From positions 1 through 63,721 of the forward strand of contig DDIU01000044.1 of the NCBI GenBank assembly GCA_002338655.1: a stretch of 63,721 nt of DNA, read 5' to 3'. Position 1 is the stretch's first letter. Each line of letters starts with the position of its first letter. Source of the stretch: Flammeovirgaceae bacterium UBA1842 (GTDB lineage Bacteria; Bacteroidota; Bacteroidia; Cytophagales; Cyclobacteriaceae). Under the pieces are notes generated by a model. That model did not search any database. It saw only the letters and a program-made list of their open reading frames with translations, and had not been told where the DNA came from. The translations under genes were made by a program, and so were the position numbers. Below, piece after piece: positions 25,873-34,200 of this stretch.

Positions 25873-26442
25873 CTATCTAATTTCTTTATTTAAAATCGCC
25901 TCTGTTTCCAAAAGCTGCTTTTGCAGAAGTGACCTGGCCCTGCTCAATTGAGATTTCGAAGTATTCTCACTTATGCCCAATTCATCAGCTATTTCTTTAT
26001 GTGAATAGCCCTCAATGGCATACAGGTTAAATACCGTTCTATATCCTGTTGGGAGCTGTTGTATCAGTTTGAGGAGGTCTTCAGATTCAAGCTTACTATC
26101 TAGGTTCTCATAGTTTGGCTCCCGGTCTGCTTTTTCAATATCCACCTCCAAATACATGCTTTTGTTCTTTCTTATGTAGGTTAATGATTCGTTTACCATT
26201 ATGCGTCTCATCCATCCTTCAAAACTCCCGTCACCTTTAAACTGCCCTATTTTTTCAAATACCTTAACAAATGCAGTAATCATCACATCTTCCGCACTGG
26301 GTGCATCCTTCACATATCGCAGACACAAAGCGTACATCTTAGCCGTGTACTTTTCGTACACTTCTTTCTGTGCTTGTCTTTCGAATTTCCGGCACTGGCG
26401 GATAAGCGCCTCTTCGTCTGATCTGTGAATTTTGAGTCCCAT
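25873..26442 (-). CDS. ECF sigma factor (RNA polymerase sigma-70 family)
   Basis: 189 residues. Region 2 (YEKYTAKMYALCLRYVKDAPSAEDVMITAFVKVFEKIGQFKGDGSFEGWMRRIMVNESLTYIRKNK) and region 4 (LPTGYRTVFNLYAIEGYSHKEIADELGISENTSKSQLSRARSLLQ) are complete. It directs RNA polymerase to its own set of promoters. It heads a four-gene operon with the anti-sigma-like protein and two barrels. A 24-bp perfect palindrome lies 50 bp upstream and may be involved in its control. Confidence 0.92.
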   Translation of the reverse strand: MGLKIHRSDEEALIRQCRKFERQAQKEVYEKYTAKMYALCLRYVKDAPSAEDVMITAFVKVFEKIGQFKGDGSFEGWMRRIMVNESLTYIRKNKSMYLEVDIEKADREPNYENLDSKLESEDLLKLIQQLPTGYRTVFNLYAIEGYSHKEIADELGISENTSKSQLSRARSLLQKQLLETEAILNKEIR

Positions 26443-26492
26443 TTAAGTGTACAACAAGAAGATGCAAGTTGATAACTAAAGGTTGCATGAGC

Positions 26493-26516
26493 ATAAGGAA
26501 ATATATATTTCCTTAT
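26493..26516. promoter_or_regulatory. 24-bp perfect palindrome upstream of the ECF sigma gene
   Basis: The left half ATAAGGAAATAT (26493-26504) is exactly mirrored by ATATTTCCTTAT (26505-26516). It lies 50 bp upstream of the sigma start and 21 bp beyond the stop of the 86-residue gene read leftwards. A looser pair ATGCAA / TTGCAT lies at about 26462 and 26482, closer to the sigma gene. It may be an operator, or the terminator of the upstream gene. Confidence 0.5.
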
Positions 26517-26536
26517 TTATTGGCCAATAATAAAGC

Positions 26537-26797
26537 TTACTTGCCCTTCTTCTTTTTGTTTTCTTTTTCTATAATCCCTTTTACGAGATTTCTTACAGTA
26601 AGTCGGAAAGCTAGTTTAATTTGGAAATCATCCATCAATTCCCTGTTCTTGGCCAAAAGTAATTTCCGTTGGGCATCTTGAAGGTGTGCTTTAAATTCAG
26701 GATGGTCTTCTACAGCCGATATAGATAGTTCATAAAGGTCATCAGGGTTGCGATCTGCAAGATCTGTAAGTTGTTTGATAAGCTCTTGACTGGCCAT
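26537..26797 (-). CDS. Hypothetical 86-residue protein
   Basis: Mainly helical, acidic in the first half and strongly basic at the end (KENKKKKGK). Contains LIKQLTDLADRNPDDLYELSISAVEDHPEFKAHLQDAQRKLLLAKNREL. No signal peptide or membrane segment. I do not recognise the family. It stands alone between the ECF operon and the MITE-like element. Confidence 0.55.
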   Translation of the reverse strand: MASQELIKQLTDLADRNPDDLYELSISAVEDHPEFKAHLQDAQRKLLLAKNRELMDDFQIKLAFRLTVRNLVKGIIEKENKKKKGK

Positions 26798-26861
26798 AGT
26801 TGTAATTACACTAAATTATACTGCGAATATAATAATATTATGAAACTCATGTAATGAAAAA

Positions 26862-27132
26862 TGAGACTGTCTCAGAAGCAGAGGTGTCATTTCAAACTGA
26901 TACCGATGAGCGATGACTTGTTTGATGGTTCATTAATTGTCCTCCTTCTACCTTCCTCCAAAGTGAGAGAAATTTGGCATCAAACATGTCTTCTTGCCTT
27001 TGGCATGCGTTTTCTCGAAAATTTGATCAAGTAACCATTAAAAATTACTTCACAAGCAATTAATGGAGTTCCCTCAAATTCACCGGGTGACTTTAAGTCA
27101 ACCGGTGAATTTTTCCTTTTGAGGCAGTCTCA
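26862..27132. mobile_element. MITE-like non-coding element (271 bp)
   Basis: The ends TGAGACTGTCTCAG (26862-26875) and TTGAGGCAGTCTCA (27119-27132) form a terminal inverted repeat with 12 of 14 matches. The left end is itself palindromic (GAGAC-T-GTCTC). There is no reading frame inside. The sequence fills most of the 357-bp gap between two leftward genes. No obvious target duplication flanks it. Ends of this general type occur on insertion sequences, but a parent element is not in the window. Confidence 0.5.
27077..27111. terminator. CACCGGGTGACT hairpin, second copy
   Basis: Arms AATTCACCGGGTGACTT and AAGTCAACCGGTGAATT pair with one mismatch. It lies 44 bp past the stop of the PspC-domain gene (read leftwards), as the copy at 23116 lies past other stops. 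It sits inside the MITE-like element. Confidence 0.65.
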
Positions 27133-27154
27133 GTTATTCTGTTGTTATTGGATA

Positions 27155-29551
27155 TTAAAATTTCTGTTTACGGGTATTTACTTCGGCATCGCCCCGCACT
27201 TTAATGTTACTGACCATTGATTCATCCATCATCACTCTTTTGGTCACATAGGCCTTGATGGAGGATAAACCACTGGATTCGAGTGTGGCAAATTTAACTT
27301 CATACCTATCAGCATCAAGATTTGATGCACCTGAAACATCTGCATTAAGTTCTTCACCCTCTCCACGGAGTTCAATATATGAGGCACCAGATAGATCAAC
27401 ATTCACTGTTCTGGCCTGTATGTCCGCCTTAAAGGAGGAGGCTCCCGATAGCTCCATATTTATTTCATTAAGGTCAAACCCCGACATATAGCCGGTTGAT
27501 GCCCCCGTAAATTCTATTTTACTCACCTTAGGGGTACGTATGGTTATTTGAATCTCCTTTTTCGCATACCTCGAGGCATCACGATGTCCCAGTTTAGTAA
27601 AGTTTATTTCCAGTTTATCAAAATCCTGATTTACATCAATATTATCGATTAAGTCTCGGGGCACATCCAACAGCACTTCATAATCATCGGCATGTTCAAT
27701 ATTTACCGTAAAAACACCTTTAATATCGATAATATCGAAAGGCTCCATTATAAGTCGTTTATCACTGCTTCGTCTGGTACCTCGATCATTTCGATAGGTT
27801 TCGCAAGTCAAGCATTCAAGTCCAGAATTGGTAAACCTCCATTTGTTGTTTTCCATGTCGGATACACGATAACCATTTCTGTAAATAGTGTTTCTAATAA
27901 TATGGCGCATGTCCTCATCCATCATGAATGTTTTGTTATATGGAATATATAAAGTCATATCCAACCTTTGGGCCCGAAAGATGGCGTCACGCTTAAAGCT
28001 AATATTCGAATCGAAGTAGAGAACAGAATCATCTTGTTCGATATTGTAATCGACCATTCGTGCATTTTCTGCAGCATCAATTCTTGACCTACCTTGAGCT
28101 TCAAAAACCTGATCAAGTTTAAGTACATCACCATTATAGCCTTCGAGGCGCAGGGAGGTTACTTGATATTCGTCTAAACCCGTATCTTTTAATTTTAGAA
28201 CTGCAGTTTTATTACCAATATCGAATCTTTGTGTGGTGGAATACTCACCATGGTCACTGAAGTTGAATATGATCGAAGGAACGTTAATGGCCAATACTAC
28301 TATACTTATAATAAAAACCGCGAACAACGTCCAGCCGGTGTTGGAAGTAAAAATTATCCTTCTGGCAATAATTGAAGCCCCTAGTAGCAACATCAATATA
28401 AAAGGGGTGATGATAACAAAAAATGCAGCTGCAGCAGTAAAGCCAGGGAGCCCATTTGTCATCGTTTCCAATGGGATACCCATCTGTCCAAAATTTAAAT
28501 GACCCAAAGTCATTATATCAGATGAGAATATCCCTATTACCACACCAATAGCTATAATCAAGCTTAGAATGGCAAAGAAGGCAACGAGTATAAAAAACAC
28601 TCCGGCTATAATGCGTATGAAATCAACGAAAAGCCTTAAAAAAGGCCCTAAGGCTTTACCCAAGGTACCAAAGATCAATGCAATAAGTCGGAAAGGGAAA
28701 AGAAGTATTTTAACAAAAACACTCTCATCTTCATTTTCAGAGACGTTCAAACTTTGCTTAATATTGTTTTCAATGTTTGATAGGGTAACGGGATCACCTT
28801 TCATCTGTACTTTGTCGCTAAACGTTTTAGCTTCGGGAAGCACGATCCAAAGTATGATATAGGCCATAATACCGGCTCCGCCAACGAAAATGGAAAGCAC
28901 AAATATCACACGAACAATCACTACGTCCACCCCGAAATAATTGGCAATACCTGAAGCCACGCCACCCAATACCTTCTGTTCACCGTCCCTGAACATCTTT
29001 TTCAGTTTGTTATCTTCAGAAAGATCTGGATTTCCAGGGATTACCGCCCACATTACGAGGTAAACGACCAATATGGTACCAAAACTTCCAAATAGGAGAA
29101 CTAAGAACAGTAATCGGATCCACAGGGGATCGAAATTAAGATGATGGGCTACCCCTGCACAAACACCACCAACAAGCTTATGCTTCTCGTCACGGTAGAG
29201 CTTTTTGGAAGATTTATTGCTATAAGTTCTTTTTTTGCTTTTTCCCTGACCGGATTTCGTTTCTTCTTCTTCCAATTCGGGCTCTTCAATAGCCTGAAAA
29301 TCGCGAATGCTACCCATGGTAGTCATAAGGCTCTCCACATCTGCTACTGTAATTACCTGCTTTTCATCATTAAGCTTGGCAAGGAAAATTTCAGCTATCC
29401 TACTTTCTATATCAGCTATTATCTCATGACTGTCGTCAAAGGTTGAAAAATAGCTGTTGATACCATCAAGATATCCTTTGAGTTGATCAAACGCATCTTC
29501 TTCTATGTGAAAAATGATGCCACTTATGTTGATACTAATATTTTTTTTCAT
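27155..29551 (-). CDS. Double PspC-domain membrane protein with GIN-type adhesin domain
   Basis: 798 residues. The N-terminal ~60 residues (NISGIIFHIEEDAFDQLKGYLDGINSYF) are typical of this Bacteroidota family. Two PspC domains follow (KLVGGVCAGVAHHLNFDPLWIRLLF and KVLGGVASGIANYFGVDVVIVRVIF), then several membrane helices (residues ~290-430). The C-terminal ~200 residues carry a DUF2807/GIN-like right-handed repeat (IEFTGASTGYMSG, MELSGASSFKAD, VDLSGASYIEL, ADVSGASNLDAD). A role in envelope stress is inferred from PspC. It is coupled to the upstream PadR gene in one operon with a 36-bp gap. Confidence 0.85.
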   Translation of the reverse strand: MKKNISINISGIIFHIEEDAFDQLKGYLDGINSYFSTFDDSHEIIADIESRIAEIFLAKLNDEKQVITVADVESLMTTMGSIRDFQAIEEPELEEEETKSGQGKSKKRTYSNKSSKKLYRDEKHKLVGGVCAGVAHHLNFDPLWIRLLFLVLLFGSFGTILVVYLVMWAVIPGNPDLSEDNKLKKMFRDGEQKVLGGVASGIANYFGVDVVIVRVIFVLSIFVGGAGIMAYIILWIVLPEAKTFSDKVQMKGDPVTLSNIENNIKQSLNVSENEDESVFVKILLFPFRLIALIFGTLGKALGPFLRLFVDFIRIIAGVFFILVAFFAILSLIIAIGVVIGIFSSDIMTLGHLNFGQMGIPLETMTNGLPGFTAAAAFFVIITPFILMLLLGASIIARRIIFTSNTGWTLFAVFIISIVVLAINVPSIIFNFSDHGEYSTTQRFDIGNKTAVLKLKDTGLDEYQVTSLRLEGYNGDVLKLDQVFEAQGRSRIDAAENARMVDYNIEQDDSVLYFDSNISFKRDAIFRAQRLDMTLYIPYNKTFMMDEDMRHIIRNTIYRNGYRVSDMENNKWRFTNSGLECLTCETYRNDRGTRRSSDKRLIMEPFDIIDIKGVFTVNIEHADDYEVLLDVPRDLIDNIDVNQDFDKLEINFTKLGHRDASRYAKKEIQITIRTPKVSKIEFTGASTGYMSGFDLNEINMELSGASSFKADIQARTVNVDLSGASYIELRGEGEELNADVSGASNLDADRYEVKFATLESSGLSSIKAYVTKRVMMDESMVSNIKVRGDAEVNTRKQKF

Positions 29552-29587
29552 TGTGTTGAATTTTAAAGTTTTGGGTTAGATAGTAGA

Positions 29588-29923
29588 TCAGCTAGTTTTT
29601 AACGAGGTAATCTTTTTTGTTGATTTGACCAGATCAATCCAGGTACTATCTAAGCTTTTTAGAAAATCAGTACCCTCTTTAGTAAGTGTATAATACTTGC
29701 GGGGCGGCCCACTATTGGACTCCTTCCATTGGTACTCCAATAAACCAGCTTTACGCAAGCGAGTAAGTAAAGGATATAGCGTGCCCTCTACAACCATAAT
29801 TTTTACAGCGGTGAGTTCTTCGAGCATATCAGAGGCATAGACCTCACCCCGGGAAATAATATGCAAAATGCAATATTCCAGCACACCCTTCCGCATTTGC
29901 ACCTGTGTGTTTTCTAAATTCAT
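29588..29923 (-). CDS. PadR-family transcriptional regulator
   Basis: 111 residues. The winged helix pattern is VLEYCILHIISRGEVYASDMLEEL, then VVEGTLYPLLTRLRKAGLLEYQW and GPPRKYYTLTKEG. PadR proteins repress their own operons. Here the downstream gene is the PspC/GIN protein, a pairing repeated across Bacteroidota. No ATGT-8N-ACAT PadR operator was found by eye in the upstream DNA. Confidence 0.9.
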   Translation of the reverse strand: MNLENTQVQMRKGVLEYCILHIISRGEVYASDMLEELTAVKIMVVEGTLYPLLTRLRKAGLLEYQWKESNSGPPRKYYTLTKEGTDFLKSLDSTWIDLVKSTKKITSLKTS

Positions 29924-30098
29924 ATTTTTTCATTTTTAACCTAAGTTGACCAAACATTTTGACCTCTTGTTCCAAGTATACGGGAAAGGTACTATGTATG
30001 GCCGAGTACTAAGCAAAAAATATTAGCTTGTATTGTAATTTCATTATATATTTATAAATTATATTTTATATATTAAATAAAAGAACGATTTTCATGGT

Positions 30099-30113
30099 GT
30101 AACTTGAAGTTAC
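30099..30113. promoter_or_regulatory. GTAACTT-G-AAGTTAC palindrome
   Basis: A perfect 7-bp dyad about one central base lies between padR (divergent, 175 bp away) and the PorV-like gene (about 100 bp away). It is a candidate operator for either gene. Confidence 0.35.
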
Positions 30114-30211
30114 CCTGACGACAAATCATGAATAAACATCGGATATTCAATTGGTGAACACTTCAATTTGGATGTCCCGTTTGTATATTTACAAATTACT
30201 AATTGGAGAAA

Positions 30212-31285
30212 ATGGATAGAAGGTCGCTGTTGTTTTTATTGCATATGTTCAGTGCCATTATGGTGCATGCACAGCGTACTCCAAAATACAGTAATGAGTT
30301 TTTAAATATTGGAGTAGGGGCAAGGGCTTTGGGTATGTCTAACACTCAGGTTTCCAATGTTAACGATGTTACTTCAGGGTACTGGAATCCAGCAGGGTTG
30401 TTGGATATTCAAGCACCTTATGAATTTGCCTTAATGCATGCCGAATATTTTGCCGGTATCGCAAAATACGATTATGCTGCTTTTGCCACCAAAGTGGACT
30501 CAAGTAGTAGTTTAGGCTTTTCAATTATACGGTTTGCCATCGATGATATTCCAGACACACGGTTTTTATACGATGCCAATGGGGCAATCAATTATGATAA
30601 TATCCGATTTTTTTCCGCTGCTGATTATGCTTTTTTACTTTCTTATGCGCGAAAAGTAAGGTTTTTAGATGGGTTGAAACTGGGTGCAAACTTTAAGGTG
30701 ATCCATCGGATTGCAGGTGAATTTGCAAATGCATGGGGTTTTGGTCTTGATGTAGGCGCACGATTGGACATTAAAAAATGGCAATTGGGTTTAATGGTCC
30801 GGGATATAACCGGGACTTTTAATGCATGGACGCATAACACCGAACTGGTAGCAGACATCTACACGCAAACGGGCAATGAGATACCTGAAAACTCAACTGA
30901 AGTGACACTACCAAAGGCTATTTTGGGAGTTTCACGATATTTTGCCATTAAAAGCAGGTTTGGTATTTTGGCTACAGCAGATTTTACCACCTCCTTTGAT
31001 GGGAAGCGAAATGTATTGATTAAATCTGATTTAGCGTCTGTTGATCCTTCAGTGGCTATGGAAATAGATTATTTAAAAACGGCTTTTGTGCGTTTTGGTG
31101 CCGGTAATGTGCAGAAAGTCAAGAATTTTGATGAGAGTACCTATTGGACTTTTCAACCTAATTTTGGATTAGGGGTAAAAATAAAAATGGTAACCATCGA
31201 TTATGCCTTAACTGATATTGGCGATCAATCAGAATCATTATATAGCCATGTATTTTCAATAAAAGCTGCGTTGAGTAACAAATGA
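30212..31285 (+). CDS. PorV/PorQ-family outer-membrane protein (PorV2-like)
   Basis: About 357 residues from ATG 30212. Signal peptide up to about Ala21 (MVHAQ). The block FLNIGVGARALGMSNTQVSNVNDVTSGYWNPAGL is the classic PorV/PorQ N-terminal pattern. The rest alternates beta-strands and ends with a barrel strand. In T9SS, PorV brings cargo proteins to the PorU sortase. The next gene overlaps by 4 bp (ATGA) and encodes a C25 peptidase with a T9SS signal, so they form one unit. The name PorV2 is inferred from the pairing. Confidence 0.8.
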   Translation: MDRRSLLFLLHMFSAIMVHAQRTPKYSNEFLNIGVGARALGMSNTQVSNVNDVTSGYWNPAGLLDIQAPYEFALMHAEYFAGIAKYDYAAFATKVDSSSSLGFSIIRFAIDDIPDTRFLYDANGAINYDNIRFFSAADYAFLLSYARKVRFLDGLKLGANFKVIHRIAGEFANAWGFGLDVGARLDIKKWQLGLMVRDITGTFNAWTHNTELVADIYTQTGNEIPENSTEVTLPKAILGVSRYFAIKSRFGILATADFTTSFDGKRNVLIKSDLASVDPSVAMEIDYLKTAFVRFGAGNVQKVKNFDESTYWTFQPNFGLGVKIKMVTIDYALTDIGDQSESLYSHVFSIKAALSNK

Positions 31286-34200
31286 GATATAGACATACCA
31301 TATTCCTTTTATTGATATTGACCTGTGCAGCAATACAAGGCAACTCACAGGCTTATGGTGATGAATGGATAGATTACAATAAACAATACTTTAAGGTCAC
31401 ACTCTCACAAGATGGCATTTATAGGTTATCGTATGCTGATTTAACAAACGCTGGAGTACCAATTAATACAATCGATCCACGAAGACTTCAGCTGTTCTAT
31501 AAAGGCAACGAACAGGCCATTTTTGTTCAAGGTCAGGGTGATGCAGTTTTTAACACCACCGATTATATCGAATTCTACGGCAAGCGCAATGATGGCACTG
31601 CGGATGCACGTCTATACAGACCCGTTGAAGCCCAACCCCATCAACTTTACAGCCTGTACTCTGATAGCTCAGCTTATTTCCTTACCTGGAACCTAACACC
31701 AACCAATGGTAAACGAATGGCCTCCTATTCAGAAAACAATACCGGAGGGCTAAGCCCAGCCTCTTCACATAATCAAGAGGTTAGACTACTTAATGTTGGC
31801 ACTTATTCTCCTGGTCAGGGATTTTCAACTGAGGAGTTTACCAAATTTAGTTATTTCGACTACGCTGAAGGCTGGACAAGTCCATTTATTCAGGAGAACC
31901 AAAGTATTGATTTTGTACTGACAGGAATTGTAAATGGGGTTCAACCAGATGGGGTTCCTAATTTGGAAGTGCTTTTATTAGGGGTGGATAACCTATCACA
32001 TGATGTTGCTGTAGAGGTAGGGCAAAATGTAGCCAGTCTAAGGAGTTTGGGGACAGTACAGTTTAATAATTTTGAAAAGAGCGTATTTACCTCACCCTTG
32101 CAGTGGGCAGATATTTCCGCTGGAGGCAATATTACAGTACGTGTAACCGCCTTGGGAGTAAGTGGTGGCAATGATAGGATAAGCATTCCTTATGTTAGGC
32201 TCTTTTATCCACAAACTTTTAACATGCAAAGTGCCGCCACCAAGGCGTTCAGGTTAAAGTCCAATCCGGTAAATAAAACCTATTTGGAGATTTCCAATGC
32301 AGCATCGTCCACTCAACTTTATGACATTACTGATGTTGATAATGTAATTAGAGTCGGGAGCAATGTAAACGGCTCTGGTATAAGCGCAATAGTTAATGGT
32401 ACAATATCAGAGAGAAAATTATATGCTAATGCTTCTGCATTTATTACTCCAGTAATCAAGAAAGCTCATTTTAGAAGCATCAATGCTGCTTCACACGATT
32501 ACATTATCATTAGCCATAAATTATTGATGCAACCAGCATCAGGTTCTTCCAATCCTGTAAAAAGTTATGCTGGCTATCGGGCTTCAACTGCAGGTGGTGG
32601 GTACGATACCTTGGTGGTAGACATGGACATGCTTTATAACCAGTATAATTATGGGCTTAAAGGGCCGTTGGCCATTTTTGACTTTATGCGTTATTTGGTG
32701 GATAATGGAGACCCTAAGTTTCTGTTTATTATTGGTAAGGGTCTTGATCCTTCTGTCAATTTCCATCGTAACCCCAATGGATTTATCAATGTGACCAAAT
32801 TAGGGGTGACCCATCAAATAAGGGACTTGGTTCCAAGTGCTGGTAATCCGGGGTCAGATATGATTTTCACAGCCGGATTGAACGGAACGACTTACGAACC
32901 GGCCGTACCTGTGGGACGGTTGCCAGCCCTCACATCGGCACAGGTTATGGCCTATCTAAATAAAGTAATGGAATCGGAAGCTCAACCTTTTGATGACTTG
33001 TGGCATAAAAATTTACTACACTTAAGTGGAGGGATATCAGCATCGGAACTTGTTAACTTCCGTAGTTTTATGGATGGTTTTGGGGCTATAGCAGAAGATG
33101 TACACTTGGGGGGTAAAGTGCAAACCATTGCTAAAACCTCAGGAAGTACAGTGGAGCTCATTAATGTGGCAGATGAAGTGAACAAAGGGGTTTCATTAGT
33201 GACATTTTACGGTCATTCAGCACCAAGTATCACAGACATAGACATTGGCTTTGTTACTGATCCGATATTTGGATATAACAATGTAGGTAAATACCCCATG
33301 TTTTTGATCAATGGATGTAATGCGGGCCAATTTTTTAAGGCGGACATCCTATTTGGTGAAGACTGGATTCTCGCCCCCAACAAAGGGGCTATCGGATTTA
33401 TCGCCCATAGTTCATTTGGTTTTGCAAACAACCTTAAGCGATACTCAGATATATTTTATGAAGTGGGGTATGGTGACTCTATTTTTATTAGCAAACCGGT
33501 AGCTCAAGTACAACAGGAAGTAGCCAAAAGATTTATATCGGTAAGCTCTGCTTCACCCAATAATGTAACACAGGTACGACAAATGGTATTACTTGGTGAT
33601 CCGGCAGTGAAATTATTTGGGCCGGAATTACCAGATTACGGCATTACCGATAACGATGTCACAGTAGACTCCTTTAATTCAGATCCAGTAACAGCAGAGT
33701 CTGACTCTTTTGCCATAAACATTATAGTCAGAAATTATGGACGGACAAGAAGTGATTCAATAAAGGTGGCCGTTTCAAGAACGCTCTCGGATAATGCGGT
33801 TATAGTTTATGATTCGATCTATCCCTCCGTAAAGTATTTGGATACGCTAGTCTTTACCATCCATAAGGGAACGGAAAATGGATTTGGCAACAATAGGTTT
33901 GCTATCCAATTGGATTCTGACTTTACGATTCCCGAATTGAATGAAAACAACAACAATGCAATTATTGATTTCTTCATCCCTCTCTTTGGAACAAAAAATA
34001 TTTATCCTAATGATTTTGCGATTGTATCGGAACAACCCGTTGAATTTTTGACACAAGCGACCAACTTATTGGAAGGCACTAGGGAGTTTTTGTTGGAAAT
34101 AGACACGGTTAAAACCTTTAATAGCCCTTTTAAAAAACAACAGACAAGCTCTGCTAAACTGCTGGTTAGTTGGACAATAAATCTTTTGCCGGATATCTCT

